In this document: one piece after another, positions 7,316 to 13,463 of the stretch
Layout: the number at the start of each line of letters is the position of its first letter
Numbering within the stretch: position 1 is the first letter of the stretch
Assembly (NCBI GenBank): GCA_029004655.1
Contig: JAQVYP010000033.1
Coordinates: forward strand, 1-13,463
Direction of reading: 5' to 3'
DNA: 13,463 nucleotides
Source of the DNA: Oscillospiraceae bacterium
GTDB lineage: Bacteria > Bacillota > Clostridia > Oscillospirales > Acutalibacteraceae
Notes under the pieces: model-generated
Told to the model about the DNA's origin: nothing
Seen by the model: the letters and a program-made list of their open reading frames with translations, nothing else
Database searches by the model: none
Position numbers and translations under genes: made by a program

Positions 7316-7514
7316 GAGCCAGTATTTATACTAATTCCAAATAAAAATCAACCAATCTTCGCGGTCTTTTGTTTGCGAGACTGCGTTGTCGTTCTCGGCG
7401 GGCGATAGCCCGCCTTCGTCCTCCGCCTTGTCTCACAAACAAAATCCTCGCAAATCTTGGTCACTTTTTAATTGGAATTAGTATTAGGCCACAAAACGGC
7501 TTAAATACTGGCTC
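7316..7514. terminator. Convergent terminator hairpin split by the MITE-like element
   Basis: GAGCCAGTATTTA (7316-7328) and TAAATACTGGCTC (7502-7514) are perfect 13-base inverted repeats. They lie between the convergent ECF S gene (+) and zinc-ribbon gene (-). On the leftward strand the stem is followed by TTTT (complement of 7312-7315), so it best serves the leftward operon. A further small stem, TAGGCC/GGCTTA (7485-7503), lies inside. The second MITE-like copy occupies 7328-7484, so the original hairpin appears to have been opened by the insertion. Confidence 0.65.
7328..7484. mobile_element. MITE-like hairpin element, copy 2
   Basis: This copy is identical over 157 bp to 3439-3595 and has the same orientation, with the same terminal inverted repeats and GC-rich central hairpin. 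It lies in the loop side of a terminator stem downstream of the B12 transporter genes. Perfect identity suggests recent movement or duplication, or gene conversion between copies. No protein is encoded. Confidence 0.85.
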
Positions 7515-7530
7515 GTAAATTGTACGGATA

Positions 7531-8232
7531 TTAAATAAAGAATTTTCTGTGGAGGGATTCTTTCCATGGCTTGTGTATTGCAATGACGATCAATCCCATT
7601 CCAATCAAAAATAGTGCCACTAACGGATAAATTGACCATACAAGCTTATCTCGCAAATGAAATGTATAATTGATTAAAAGCTCAATCAGCACACCAAAAA
7701 GTCCGCTCGCTATTATGGCACCACCAAAAATAAACAGGTATCCTCGTTTTACATATCTAATTAAGGCAATTTGAGTTATAACAATCAATGCTATGCCACC
7801 GACAACAGGAAAAGCAAATGATAAAAACCAACCGCCATGCGTTACCAAATCGATGTAAAAAAGATATAGAGCAACCACAGCAAAGTCAGCAGCAGAAAAG
7901 ATAACAGGATTGGGGTTCCTGAACCAAATAGGGAGAATGGCCGCGGTATATACTATAAGAATTGCACCAACGGCATATCCTGCCCATGTTATACTGTCGT
8001 TTACGCTCAAATCAATCATAAGCGTTAATACAAGCGGAATCAGGCAAATAATAGACAAAACAAAAAGAATACCGCTTTGGCTGATGGTTTCTTCGTTGTT
8101 TTTATTATAGGGTGGATAAAGAGTTTTCCCGTTCTGTTGCGGTACATCAGGATGATATACAACTGTGCTGCAAAGCGGGCACTTAGGCTCGCTTTCGCTC
8201 AGTTCTACACCACATTTTATACAAAAAGACAT
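7531..8232 (-). CDS. Zinc-ribbon multi-pass membrane protein (DUF6320-like)
   Basis: This 233-residue protein starts with a four-cysteine zinc ribbon, FCIKCG...KCPLC (C4, C7, C18, C21). After a polar linker to about residue 48 come six predicted membrane segments, at about 53-76, 82-104, 110-130, 133-158, 166-189 and 198-223. The tail is short and basic. The architecture resembles proteins grouped as DUF6320, recalled rather than searched. No catalytic motif is evident, so the biochemical role is unknown. It is the last gene of a leftward operon, 6 bases after the acyltransferase stop. Its Shine-Dalgarno AGAGGTGA overlaps that stop codon, so the two are probably translationally coupled. A role as membrane anchor or partner for the upstream enzymes is inference. 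Confidence 0.8.
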   Translation of the reverse strand: MSFCIKCGVELSESEPKCPLCSTVVYHPDVPQQNGKTLYPPYNKNNEETISQSGILFVLSIICLIPLVLTLMIDLSVNDSITWAGYAVGAILIVYTAAILPIWFRNPNPVIFSAADFAVVALYLFYIDLVTHGGWFLSFAFPVVGGIALIVITQIALIRYVKRGYLFIFGGAIIASGLFGVLIELLINYTFHLRDKLVWSIYPLVALFLIGMGLIVIAIHKPWKESLHRKFFI

Positions 8233-8238
8233 TTTATG

Positions 8239-9519
8239 TCACCTCTGATTGCTTTCAATTTTCATGTTAAGTCCTAGATTTTTCAAATAATTAAAAAAAC
8301 TATGCTCCAAGGTTGGCTCTTTGATATTTCGAATAATATTTATATATAATTTATCTCCGAAAGACAGCACGCCACAATTGTTTGTTCCGGTTGCCTGAAT
8401 ACCTAGGACAAAATCAACACGTTCCACATATTGCGACATTTCCTCCGGAAGCTTGACCACCCCCAGATTAGAAAGAGTCAGGCACGATTTCTTTTCGCCA
8501 ACCATATTGTAAACGGTTTTTAATGCAATATTTTTGATAAACAGCGGCATAATTTTGAGAAGTAATATTTTTTCGGCTTTGACATTTGCGGTAATGAGTG
8601 ATGACATATACTTATTGTTAAGCTCTATACCCATCTTATGATGCACTATTTTGGTAATTTCCTCAAAAGAATAATCGCCCATTCTCGGATTGATACCGGG
8701 GGTGATATACAGCACGAAGTTTCGAAGGGAAATGCTTTCAAACATCTTACGAAGATTAACAGGAACCAGAACCTTGACCGGCTTTTGAAGATTTCGGTTC
8801 GGAACTTTTTCATTTTGTATTTCTATAATCGAAGCTATCATTACAGAAGTTATTAATTCAGTCAAGGTAACATTAAAAGACTTTGCTATTTGCAAAACTT
8901 GATTTACATCCATAACGCCGGAGGTCAGATGCAAAAAGCCATCGTTTTCGTGAGTGCCTTTCAGACGATAGGCATTGGATTCTTGACGGCCTGATGACAC
9001 ATTTCCCTCATTCTTGAGAAAGCTGTCCTCAAGCTCTGCATCTGAAGGCTCCTCTGAACGGTCAAGCACGCCGCTGTTGCTTGGAATTGTAATGCCATGC
9101 TTTTGAGAAAGATATTCTGCCACAAGCGTTTTTAAAAATATCATTCCACCATTGCCATCGGTGAGGGCGTGAAAAATTTCAACGGCAATCCTATTTTCAT
9201 AATAAAGTACACGAAATGCACATTTGCGAATATCGTTAAAAGGCATTCTTGATAATGGATAACAGGTGTCCTGCCGGACATTTGGGGCTTTAGGAATTTC
9301 TTCAAGATAATACCAGAAAACGCCTCTCCGTACCCGCACTGCAATTGACGGAAATCGCTTGACTGTCACATCTAGCGCCGATTGCAGAATTTCTTTGTCT
9401 ATCGGCTCTTTTAGGGTTATGGAAATACGGAATAAGTTGTTCCATCTGCGTCGCTTTGCCGCGGGATATATTTTTGCCGCATTATCAAGCCGCATCCATC
9501 GGAGTTTATGATCTTTCAT
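8239..9519 (-). CDS. Condensation/alcohol-acyltransferase-like protein
   Basis: This 426-residue protein belongs to the CoA-dependent acyltransferase/condensation-domain fold, closest by eye to alcohol acetyltransferase-like proteins. The catalytic signature HALTDG (H117, D121, G122) matches HxxxDG. Other family-like features are an N-terminal LDNAAKIYPA stretch (11-20), VPVNLRK (252-258) followed by NFVLYITP (267-274), and LSNLGVVKLP (349-358), a DFG-loop-like region. It should transfer an acyl group to an alcohol or amine acceptor; donor and acceptor are unknown. An in-frame upstream start at 9555 is possible, but GGAGG at 9526-9530 lies 6 bases from the ATG at 9519, so 9519 is preferred. 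This start overlaps the upstream hydrolase by 14 bases, indicating coupled expression. No PCP or adenylation domain is present, so this is not a standard NRPS module. Confidence 0.82.
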   Translation of the reverse strand: MKDHKLRWMRLDNAAKIYPAAKRRRWNNLFRISITLKEPIDKEILQSALDVTVKRFPSIAVRVRRGVFWYYLEEIPKAPNVRQDTCYPLSRMPFNDIRKCAFRVLYYENRIAVEIFHALTDGNGGMIFLKTLVAEYLSQKHGITIPSNSGVLDRSEEPSDAELEDSFLKNEGNVSSGRQESNAYRLKGTHENDGFLHLTSGVMDVNQVLQIAKSFNVTLTELITSVMIASIIEIQNEKVPNRNLQKPVKVLVPVNLRKMFESISLRNFVLYITPGINPRMGDYSFEEITKIVHHKMGIELNNKYMSSLITANVKAEKILLLKIMPLFIKNIALKTVYNMVGEKKSCLTLSNLGVVKLPEEMSQYVERVDFVLGIQATGTNNCGVLSFGDKLYINIIRNIKEPTLEHSFFNYLKNLGLNMKIESNQR

Positions 9520-10399
9520 ACAATGCCTCCGTGATAAATTCAGCCATCTTTTCATGGTCTTTTTTGGTTTCCTTTATACCGTACAACATATATCCGTGCC
9601 ACATTTTTGGAGTTATGATCAGCTCAGATTTTGAACCGCTTTTCAGCAGCTTATTGTGCAGTTCTATCGAATCGTCCAACATTATTTCATCTCCGCCAAC
9701 AAATATCAGAGATGGCGGCATTCCTTTGAGCTCACCGAAAAGCGGCGATACGAGAGGGTTATTAAAATCATCTGTATAACTCGAAGCAAAAAAATTCAAC
9801 CGTTCCTTTGTTATGGACGGATCGTTATTAATATTATAATCATAGGATTTGCCTGATGAAGTAAGGTCTGTCCAAGGCGAAATAGCTATGATTCCGCAGG
9901 GTAATGGTAAGTTCAGCTCTTTTATTTTTAAGCACAGGGAATAAATAAGTCCGCCGCCAGCAGATTCACCACAAAGGATTATTTCATCATTTCTGTATCC
10001 ACTGTCAAGCAAATATTTATAGGCACTAAAAGCATCTTCAAGTGCCGCAGGAAAACGATCTTCGGGCGCTAAACGATAAGCGATGCAGAACACTTTAATG
10101 TTGTTCTTTGCCGCAATAATTGTTCCGAATCCTTTTGCATAGTTGATATCTCCGGTAACATAACCGCCGCCGTGAAGATACAGAATCACACCGGAACGTT
10201 TAAGGCTTTTCGGTACAATAAATTCTGCTGTAAAGTTTTCAAAAGCAGTAGGCAAATAGTTCACCATTCTTTTATGCGTACCTGCCATCAAATTGCCGAT
10301 CGTTGCCGTACCCATTCTTTCAGTTTTTATAGAAAAACCCGCTAAAAACGGCTTGAGAATTTCAAGCTGCATTCTTACAAATTTCGTTGAGATAGCCAT
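9506..10399 (-). CDS. Alpha/beta-hydrolase, hormone-sensitive-lipase-type esterase
   Basis: This 297-residue serine hydrolase should cleave carboxylic esters. The HSL-family oxyanion motif is HGGGY (76-80). The nucleophile elbow is GESAGGG, with S146. The acid is probably D237 in VGGDEIML, and the catalytic histidine is H268 in MWHGY. YRLAPEDRFPAALED (108-122) is another HSL-family signature. There is no signal peptide, so it is cytosolic or membrane-associated through partners. GGAGG lies 10 bases upstream of the ATG, and a promoter is visible further upstream. It is the first gene of the leftward operon and overlaps the acyltransferase gene. Pairing an esterase with an ester-forming enzyme suggests opposing or sequential steps on one acylated product (inference). 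Confidence 0.9.
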   Translation of the reverse strand: MAISTKFVRMQLEILKPFLAGFSIKTERMGTATIGNLMAGTHKRMVNYLPTAFENFTAEFIVPKSLKRSGVILYLHGGGYVTGDINYAKGFGTIIAAKNNIKVFCIAYRLAPEDRFPAALEDAFSAYKYLLDSGYRNDEIILCGESAGGGLIYSLCLKIKELNLPLPCGIIAISPWTDLTSSGKSYDYNINNDPSITKERLNFFASSYTDDFNNPLVSPLFGELKGMPPSLIFVGGDEIMLDDSIELHNKLLKSGSKSELIITPKMWHGYMLYGIKETKKDHEKMAEFITEALYERS

Positions 10400-10465
10400 T
10401 TGTAAACAACCTCCAAAATTTATGTGAAAAATAATTATTAATAGATTATCTGGAGCTTAATTAAT

Positions 10466-10494
10466 CAGATACATAATTTCCGTGAAAAAGTCAA
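10466..10494 (-). promoter_or_regulatory. Promoter of the hydrolase/acyltransferase operon
   Basis: On the minus strand TTGACT (10494-10489) and TATCTG (10471-10466) are separated by 17 bases. Transcription would start near 10459, about 60 bases before the hydrolase ATG. The -35 is good and the -10 is imperfect. Confidence 0.45.
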
Positions 10495-10618
10495 ATACTG
10501 CTAAATTAACTTTTGCTTTTTTATTATTGTATCATCTTAGGTTTATATTATCAATGCAAATGCTAGATTTATCAGGTTAAAAGTAATATTTTAACAAATA
10601 TTTAAAGGAGCTACCTAT

Positions 10619-10678
10619 ATGATTCAGTGTCTGATTTTCGGGGGACTGTTCAATTTGCTTCGTACAAATGGTTGTTAA
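10619..10678 (+). CDS. Possible small ORF, 19 residues
   Basis: An ATG at 10619 is preceded by AAAGGAG (10604-10610) with 8 bases of spacing, which is an ideal initiation site. It opens a 19-codon frame ending in TAA. The peptide is MIQCLIFGGLFNLLRTNGC, hydrophobic in the middle, with cysteines at positions 4 and 19. No family is recognised. Its 3' end overlaps the -35 box of the topB promoter, so it is not part of the topB message from that start. No clear promoter was found upstream. It could be a real small peptide, a leader peptide, the remnant of a lost gene, or chance. The ribosome-binding site is the only positive evidence. Confidence 0.3.
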   Translation: MIQCLIFGGLFNLLRTNGC

Positions 10679-10700
10679 TATTTAATCAAGAGTATATAAT
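10672..10700 (+). promoter_or_regulatory. Promoter of topB
   Basis: TTGTTA (10672-10677) and a perfect TATAAT (10695-10700) are separated by 17 bases. The predicted start near 10707 lies about 35 bases before the preferred topB ATG. The rest of the 10400-10743 gap holds the leftward promoter and the small ORF, plus A+T-rich DNA with nothing else recognisable. Confidence 0.65.
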
Positions 10701-10743
10701 GATATAGAAAAAGCATTAATAAAAAGACATGGATGGTACATAT

Positions 10744-12954
10744 ATGGGTAAAATTATGGTTTTGGCTGAGAAGCCGTCGGTTGGCAGGGAACTTGCGAGG
10801 GTGCTTGGCTGCAAGCAGAGCCGCGAAGGTTACATTGAGGGAAGCAATTATATTGTCACATGGGCACTCGGACACCTTGTCACACTTGCAGACCCCGAAT
10901 ATTATGGAGACAAATATAAAAAGTGGAATCTTGAAACGCTGCCGATGCTACCCGCAAAGCTCGAAACTGTTGTAATCAAGGAAACCTCTCGACAGTATAA
11001 AGTAGTCAAAGATTTACTGCGAAGCCCTACAGTTGGTGAGCTTGTAATAGCAACTGATGCCGGGCGGGAAGGCGAACTTGTTGCACGTTGGATTATTGAA
11101 AAGGCGGGCTTTAAAAAACCTATAAAGCGACTTTGGATATCTTCTCAAACCGATAAGGCAATCAAGGAAGGCTTTAGAAGCCTGCACCCTGCCAGAGAAT
11201 ATGAAAATCTTTATTATTCGGCGCTCTGCCGAGCTCAGGCAGATTGGCTAGTTGGTTTAAATGTTACACGCGCATTGACCTGCAAATTTAACGCACAGCT
11301 CTCTGCAGGTCGCGTTCAAACCCCGACACTTGCCATGATAGTTGAGCGGGAGGAAGAGATTCGCAAGTTTTCGGCGAAAGAATATTACACAGTAACGGCG
11401 ACTCTGCCGGCATTCGATATATATTGGAAAGACAAAAAGTCGATGCAGGGACGCACATTTGATAAGACAAAAGCGGAAGATGTGGTTCATAAGATAGAGG
11501 GCGGCCAAATGACGGTAACTGAGGTGCGCCGTGAGCTTAAACGTGAGCGAGCTCCGCTTTTATATGATCTGACCGAGCTTCAACGCGATGCCAACCGCCG
11601 ATACGGCTTCTCAGCAAAGCAAACGCTGGGCATTATGCAGCAGTTGTATGAGAAATATAAGCTGCTGACCTATCCTCGTACCGATTCACGTTATCTTACT
11701 GCCGACATCGTGCCGACTTTGACAGAACGTCTTCACAGTATTGACATTGGTCCATACAGCGTGTTTGTGAAGGCAGTGCTGCGCCAAGGTGTACATGCAT
11801 CGAAACATTTTGTCGATAATTCTAAGGTCAGTGATCATCATGCTATAATTCCCACCGAACAGTATGTTGAGCTTTCGAAACTGGCCACTGACGAGCGACG
11901 AGTATATGACCTTGTGGTTAAACGCTTTCTTGCTGTACTAAGTCCCGATTTTGAATATGAGCAGGTGACTATGACAGCAGAGTGCAGCGGCGAGTTTTTT
12001 ACCGCCAAGGGCAAGATTGTTATTAAAAAGGGATGGAAAGCAATCTATGAAGGCGCGGTTCAAGAGGATATTAATTTAGAAGATGAAAAAGAGCAGTTGC
12101 TGCCTGATGTAAAAAAAGGGCAAACCTATAAAGTGGTGCGAACGAAGCTTTGTACCGGAAAAACAAAACCACCCGCGCGCTACAACGAGGCAACTCTCCT
12201 CACAGCTATGGAGCACCCCGGAAAATTCATTGAAAGCAACCAACTGCGTTCTGTGATGGATGCGTCTAATGGTATAGGGACGCCCGCAACACGCGCCGAC
12301 ATAATTGAGAAGCTTTTTTCAGCGAATTATATGGAGCGTCGTGGCAAAGAGATTGTACCTCTAAGCAAGGGAATACAGCTTGTTGCGCTGGTTCCGCAGG
12401 ATTTGAGATCACCGGAACTAACTGCGAAATGGGAGCAGAAATTGACACTTATCAGCAAAGGCACTTTACAGCAAAAGGTGTTTACTGATGAGATAAGAGG
12501 GTATGCTACTCGGCTTGTCAGCGGTGTTATTGCAAGTGATGCCAACTATCGACACGACAATATGACACGCACACCTTGCCCGCAATGCGGCAAATTCATG
12601 CTTGAGATCAACGGCAAGCACGGCAAAATGCTTGTCTGCTCTGATCGAGTATGCGGTTATCGCCAGAATTTATCTTTTCTGAGCAACGCACGCTGCCCCA
12701 ATTGCCACAAAAAACTTGAGATTTTGGGCGATGGCGACAATAAGAAATACATCTGTCATACCTGCGGTTTCCGTGAAAAATATGAATATTATAACAAAAA
12801 ACTTTCTGAGACTCATGGTGGCGCGTCCAAAGCTGAAGTTCGCCAATATCTTAATTCAAAGTCGAACGAGCCTCCGGCAATGTCAGCTTTTGCACAGGCA
12901 TGGGCTAATGCAAACGGCGGTGAGGGTAGCTCAAACGACGGCAAAAAAAGGTAG
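10744..12954 (+). CDS. topB: DNA topoisomerase III (type IA)
   Basis: This 736-residue type IA topoisomerase relaxes or decatenates DNA by single-strand passage. The N-terminal Toprim domain starts at MVLAEKPSVG (E9) and includes ATDAGREGE (D105, E109, E111), the Mg2+ site. LSAGRVQTPTLAMIVEREEEI is a strongly conserved central segment. The active-site tyrosine is Y310 in LLTYPRTDSRYL. IGTPATRADIIEKL is another family hallmark. The C-terminus holds two four-cysteine zinc ribbons (C612, C615, C632, C637 and C651, C654, C671, C674) and then a charged, low-complexity tail. An in-frame ATG at 10729 would add five residues, but the family usually begins at MGK-like residues and GGATGG is well spaced before 10744, so 10744 is preferred. 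The promoter and terminator indicate a single-gene unit. topB copies also occur on conjugative elements, but no conjugation gene is adjacent here. Confidence 0.95.
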   Translation: MGKIMVLAEKPSVGRELARVLGCKQSREGYIEGSNYIVTWALGHLVTLADPEYYGDKYKKWNLETLPMLPAKLETVVIKETSRQYKVVKDLLRSPTVGELVIATDAGREGELVARWIIEKAGFKKPIKRLWISSQTDKAIKEGFRSLHPAREYENLYYSALCRAQADWLVGLNVTRALTCKFNAQLSAGRVQTPTLAMIVEREEEIRKFSAKEYYTVTATLPAFDIYWKDKKSMQGRTFDKTKAEDVVHKIEGGQMTVTEVRRELKRERAPLLYDLTELQRDANRRYGFSAKQTLGIMQQLYEKYKLLTYPRTDSRYLTADIVPTLTERLHSIDIGPYSVFVKAVLRQGVHASKHFVDNSKVSDHHAIIPTEQYVELSKLATDERRVYDLVVKRFLAVLSPDFEYEQVTMTAECSGEFFTAKGKIVIKKGWKAIYEGAVQEDINLEDEKEQLLPDVKKGQTYKVVRTKLCTGKTKPPARYNEATLLTAMEHPGKFIESNQLRSVMDASNGIGTPATRADIIEKLFSANYMERRGKEIVPLSKGIQLVALVPQDLRSPELTAKWEQKLTLISKGTLQQKVFTDEIRGYATRLVSGVIASDANYRHDNMTRTPCPQCGKFMLEINGKHGKMLVCSDRVCGYRQNLSFLSNARCPNCHKKLEILGDGDNKKYICHTCGFREKYEYYNKKLSETHGGASKAEVRQYLNSKSNEPPAMSAFAQAWANANGGEGSSNDGKKR

Positions 12955-12994
12955 AAAACGACATAATTAACAATGCAAATTATATTTAACACAC

Positions 12995-13036
12995 AAAATG
13001 GAGCAATGCCTAAAAATCAGGCATTGCTCCATTTTT
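12995..13036. terminator. Bidirectional intrinsic terminator between topB and the decarboxylase gene
   Basis: AAAATGGAGCAATGCCT (12995-13011) and AGGCATTGCTCCATTTT (13019-13035) form a perfect 17-bp stem with a 7-base loop. A runs on one side and T runs on the other let it terminate both topB (+) and the convergent decarboxylase gene (-). Confidence 0.92.
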
Positions 13037-13055
13037 AATTTGTAAACAAGTATTA

Positions 13056-13463
13056 TTAACCAAATAACGCCAATAAAACTCCGGCTGCAACTGCAGATCC
13101 GATAACACCGGCAACATTCGGTCCCATTGCATGCATAAGCAGAAAGTTTGAGGGGTTGGCTTTTTGTCCTTCAATTTGAGATACTCTAGCTGCCATCGGT
13201 ACTGCGGACACACCGGCAGAACCAATTAGGGGATTGATCTTTCCACCGGATATCCAACACATAAGCTTTCCAATAAGCAGACCACCCACTGTGCTTATAA
13301 TAAACGCAGCTAAACCCAGAAAAATAATCTTGAGTGTTTGCGGACGCAAAAAGTTGTCGCCAACTGCTGTTGCTCCGACTGTAACACCAAGGAAGATCGT
13401 AACTATATTAATTAAAGCGTTTTGAACGGTATCTGACAAGCGTTCCACAACACCTGATTCTTT
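13056..13463 (-). CDS. Na+-translocating decarboxylase beta subunit, C-terminal part (OadB/MmdB/GcdB family)
   Basis: The visible 135 residues are the C-terminal third or so of the membrane subunit that couples decarboxylation of a carboxybiotin intermediate to sodium export. The reading frame is open through the right edge, so the 5' end lies outside the window. A GTG at 13448 is only an internal valine codon. Recognisable segments are the ISGGKINPLIGSAGVSAVPM stretch, which continues into AARVSQ, and the near-terminal MHAMGPNVAGVIGSAVAAG. Both are typical of this family. At least three hydrophobic helices are present. Whether the complex uses oxaloacetate, methylmalonyl-CoA or glutaconyl-CoA cannot be decided, because the alpha subunit is not in view. 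It ends at the shared terminator with topB. Confidence 0.92.
   Translation of the reverse strand, partial: KESGVVERLSDTVQNALINIVTIFLGVTVGATAVGDNFLRPQTLKIIFLGLAAFIISTVGGLLIGKLMCWISGGKINPLIGSAGVSAVPMAARVSQIEGQKANPSNFLLMHAMGPNVAGVIGSAVAAGVLLALFG

Noticed and set aside
8239..9519. Condensation domain as part of a nonribosomal peptide synthetase
   Set aside because: It is stand-alone, with no carrier-protein serine motif, adenylation domain or thioesterase module in the operon. The neighbour is an HSL-type esterase.
9519..9555. N-terminal extension of the acyltransferase from the ATG at 9555
   Set aside because: It would overlap the hydrolase gene by 50 bases without a good ribosome-binding site, whereas the ATG at 9519 has GGAGG 6 bases upstream.
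10744..12954. topB as a marker of an integrative conjugative element
   Set aside because: No relaxase, type IV secretion, integrase or attachment repeat is seen nearby. The gene sits between its own promoter and a terminator shared with a metabolic gene.
13056..13448. Complete 130-residue small membrane protein starting at the GTG at 13448
   Set aside because: The frame stays open to the window edge and the sequence matches only the C-terminal part of the decarboxylase beta subunit, so this is a partial gene.

Overview
The window is ordinary low-GC Firmicutes chromosome, most likely from an anaerobic member of the Clostridia (Oscillospiraceae-like). The signs are A+T-rich intergenic DNA, strong GGAGG ribosome-binding sites, a cobalamin riboswitch driving an ECF-type vitamin transporter, a four-domain CoA-disulfide-reductase/sulfur-carrier fusion, and the end of a sodium-pumping decarboxylase beta subunit. 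The taxonomic call is inference from gene content.

Layout, left to right. (1) A HAD-family phosphatase (10-663, +) is followed by two tandem terminator-like hairpins. (2) A monocistronic gene (939-3401, +) encodes one polypeptide with CoA-disulfide reductase, rhodanese, TusA-like and DsrE-like domains. It is predicted to handle persulfide or polysulfide sulfur. (3) A 157-bp hairpin-forming, MITE-like element (3439-3595) comes next. (4) A cobalamin uptake module follows: a near-consensus promoter containing a perfect inverted repeat, a cobalamin riboswitch with a terminator expression platform, then three overlapping or nearly overlapping genes for EcfT, a fused double ATPase and an S component (4058-7295, +). 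(5) An identical second copy of the MITE-like element (7328-7484) sits inside the convergent terminator hairpin. The two copies therefore bracket the whole B12 module as direct repeats. (6) A tightly packed leftward operon (10399 to 7531, -) encodes an HSL-type alpha/beta-hydrolase, a condensation/alcohol-acyltransferase-like enzyme and a zinc-ribbon membrane protein. No function is assigned to the operon; it looks like a small acyl-ester system. (7) A divergent intergenic region holds a promoter for each side and a possible 19-residue ORF. (8) A DNA topoisomerase III gene (10744-12954, +) follows, then a strong bidirectional terminator. (9) The 3' end of a Na+-translocating decarboxylase beta subunit (-) runs off the right edge.

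The least explained parts are the duplicated hairpin element with its insertion into a terminator, the hydrolase/acyltransferase/zinc-ribbon operon, the perfect dyad in the promoter upstream of the riboswitch, and the short ORF upstream of topB. No CRISPR array, tRNA, rRNA, transposase or phage gene was seen.
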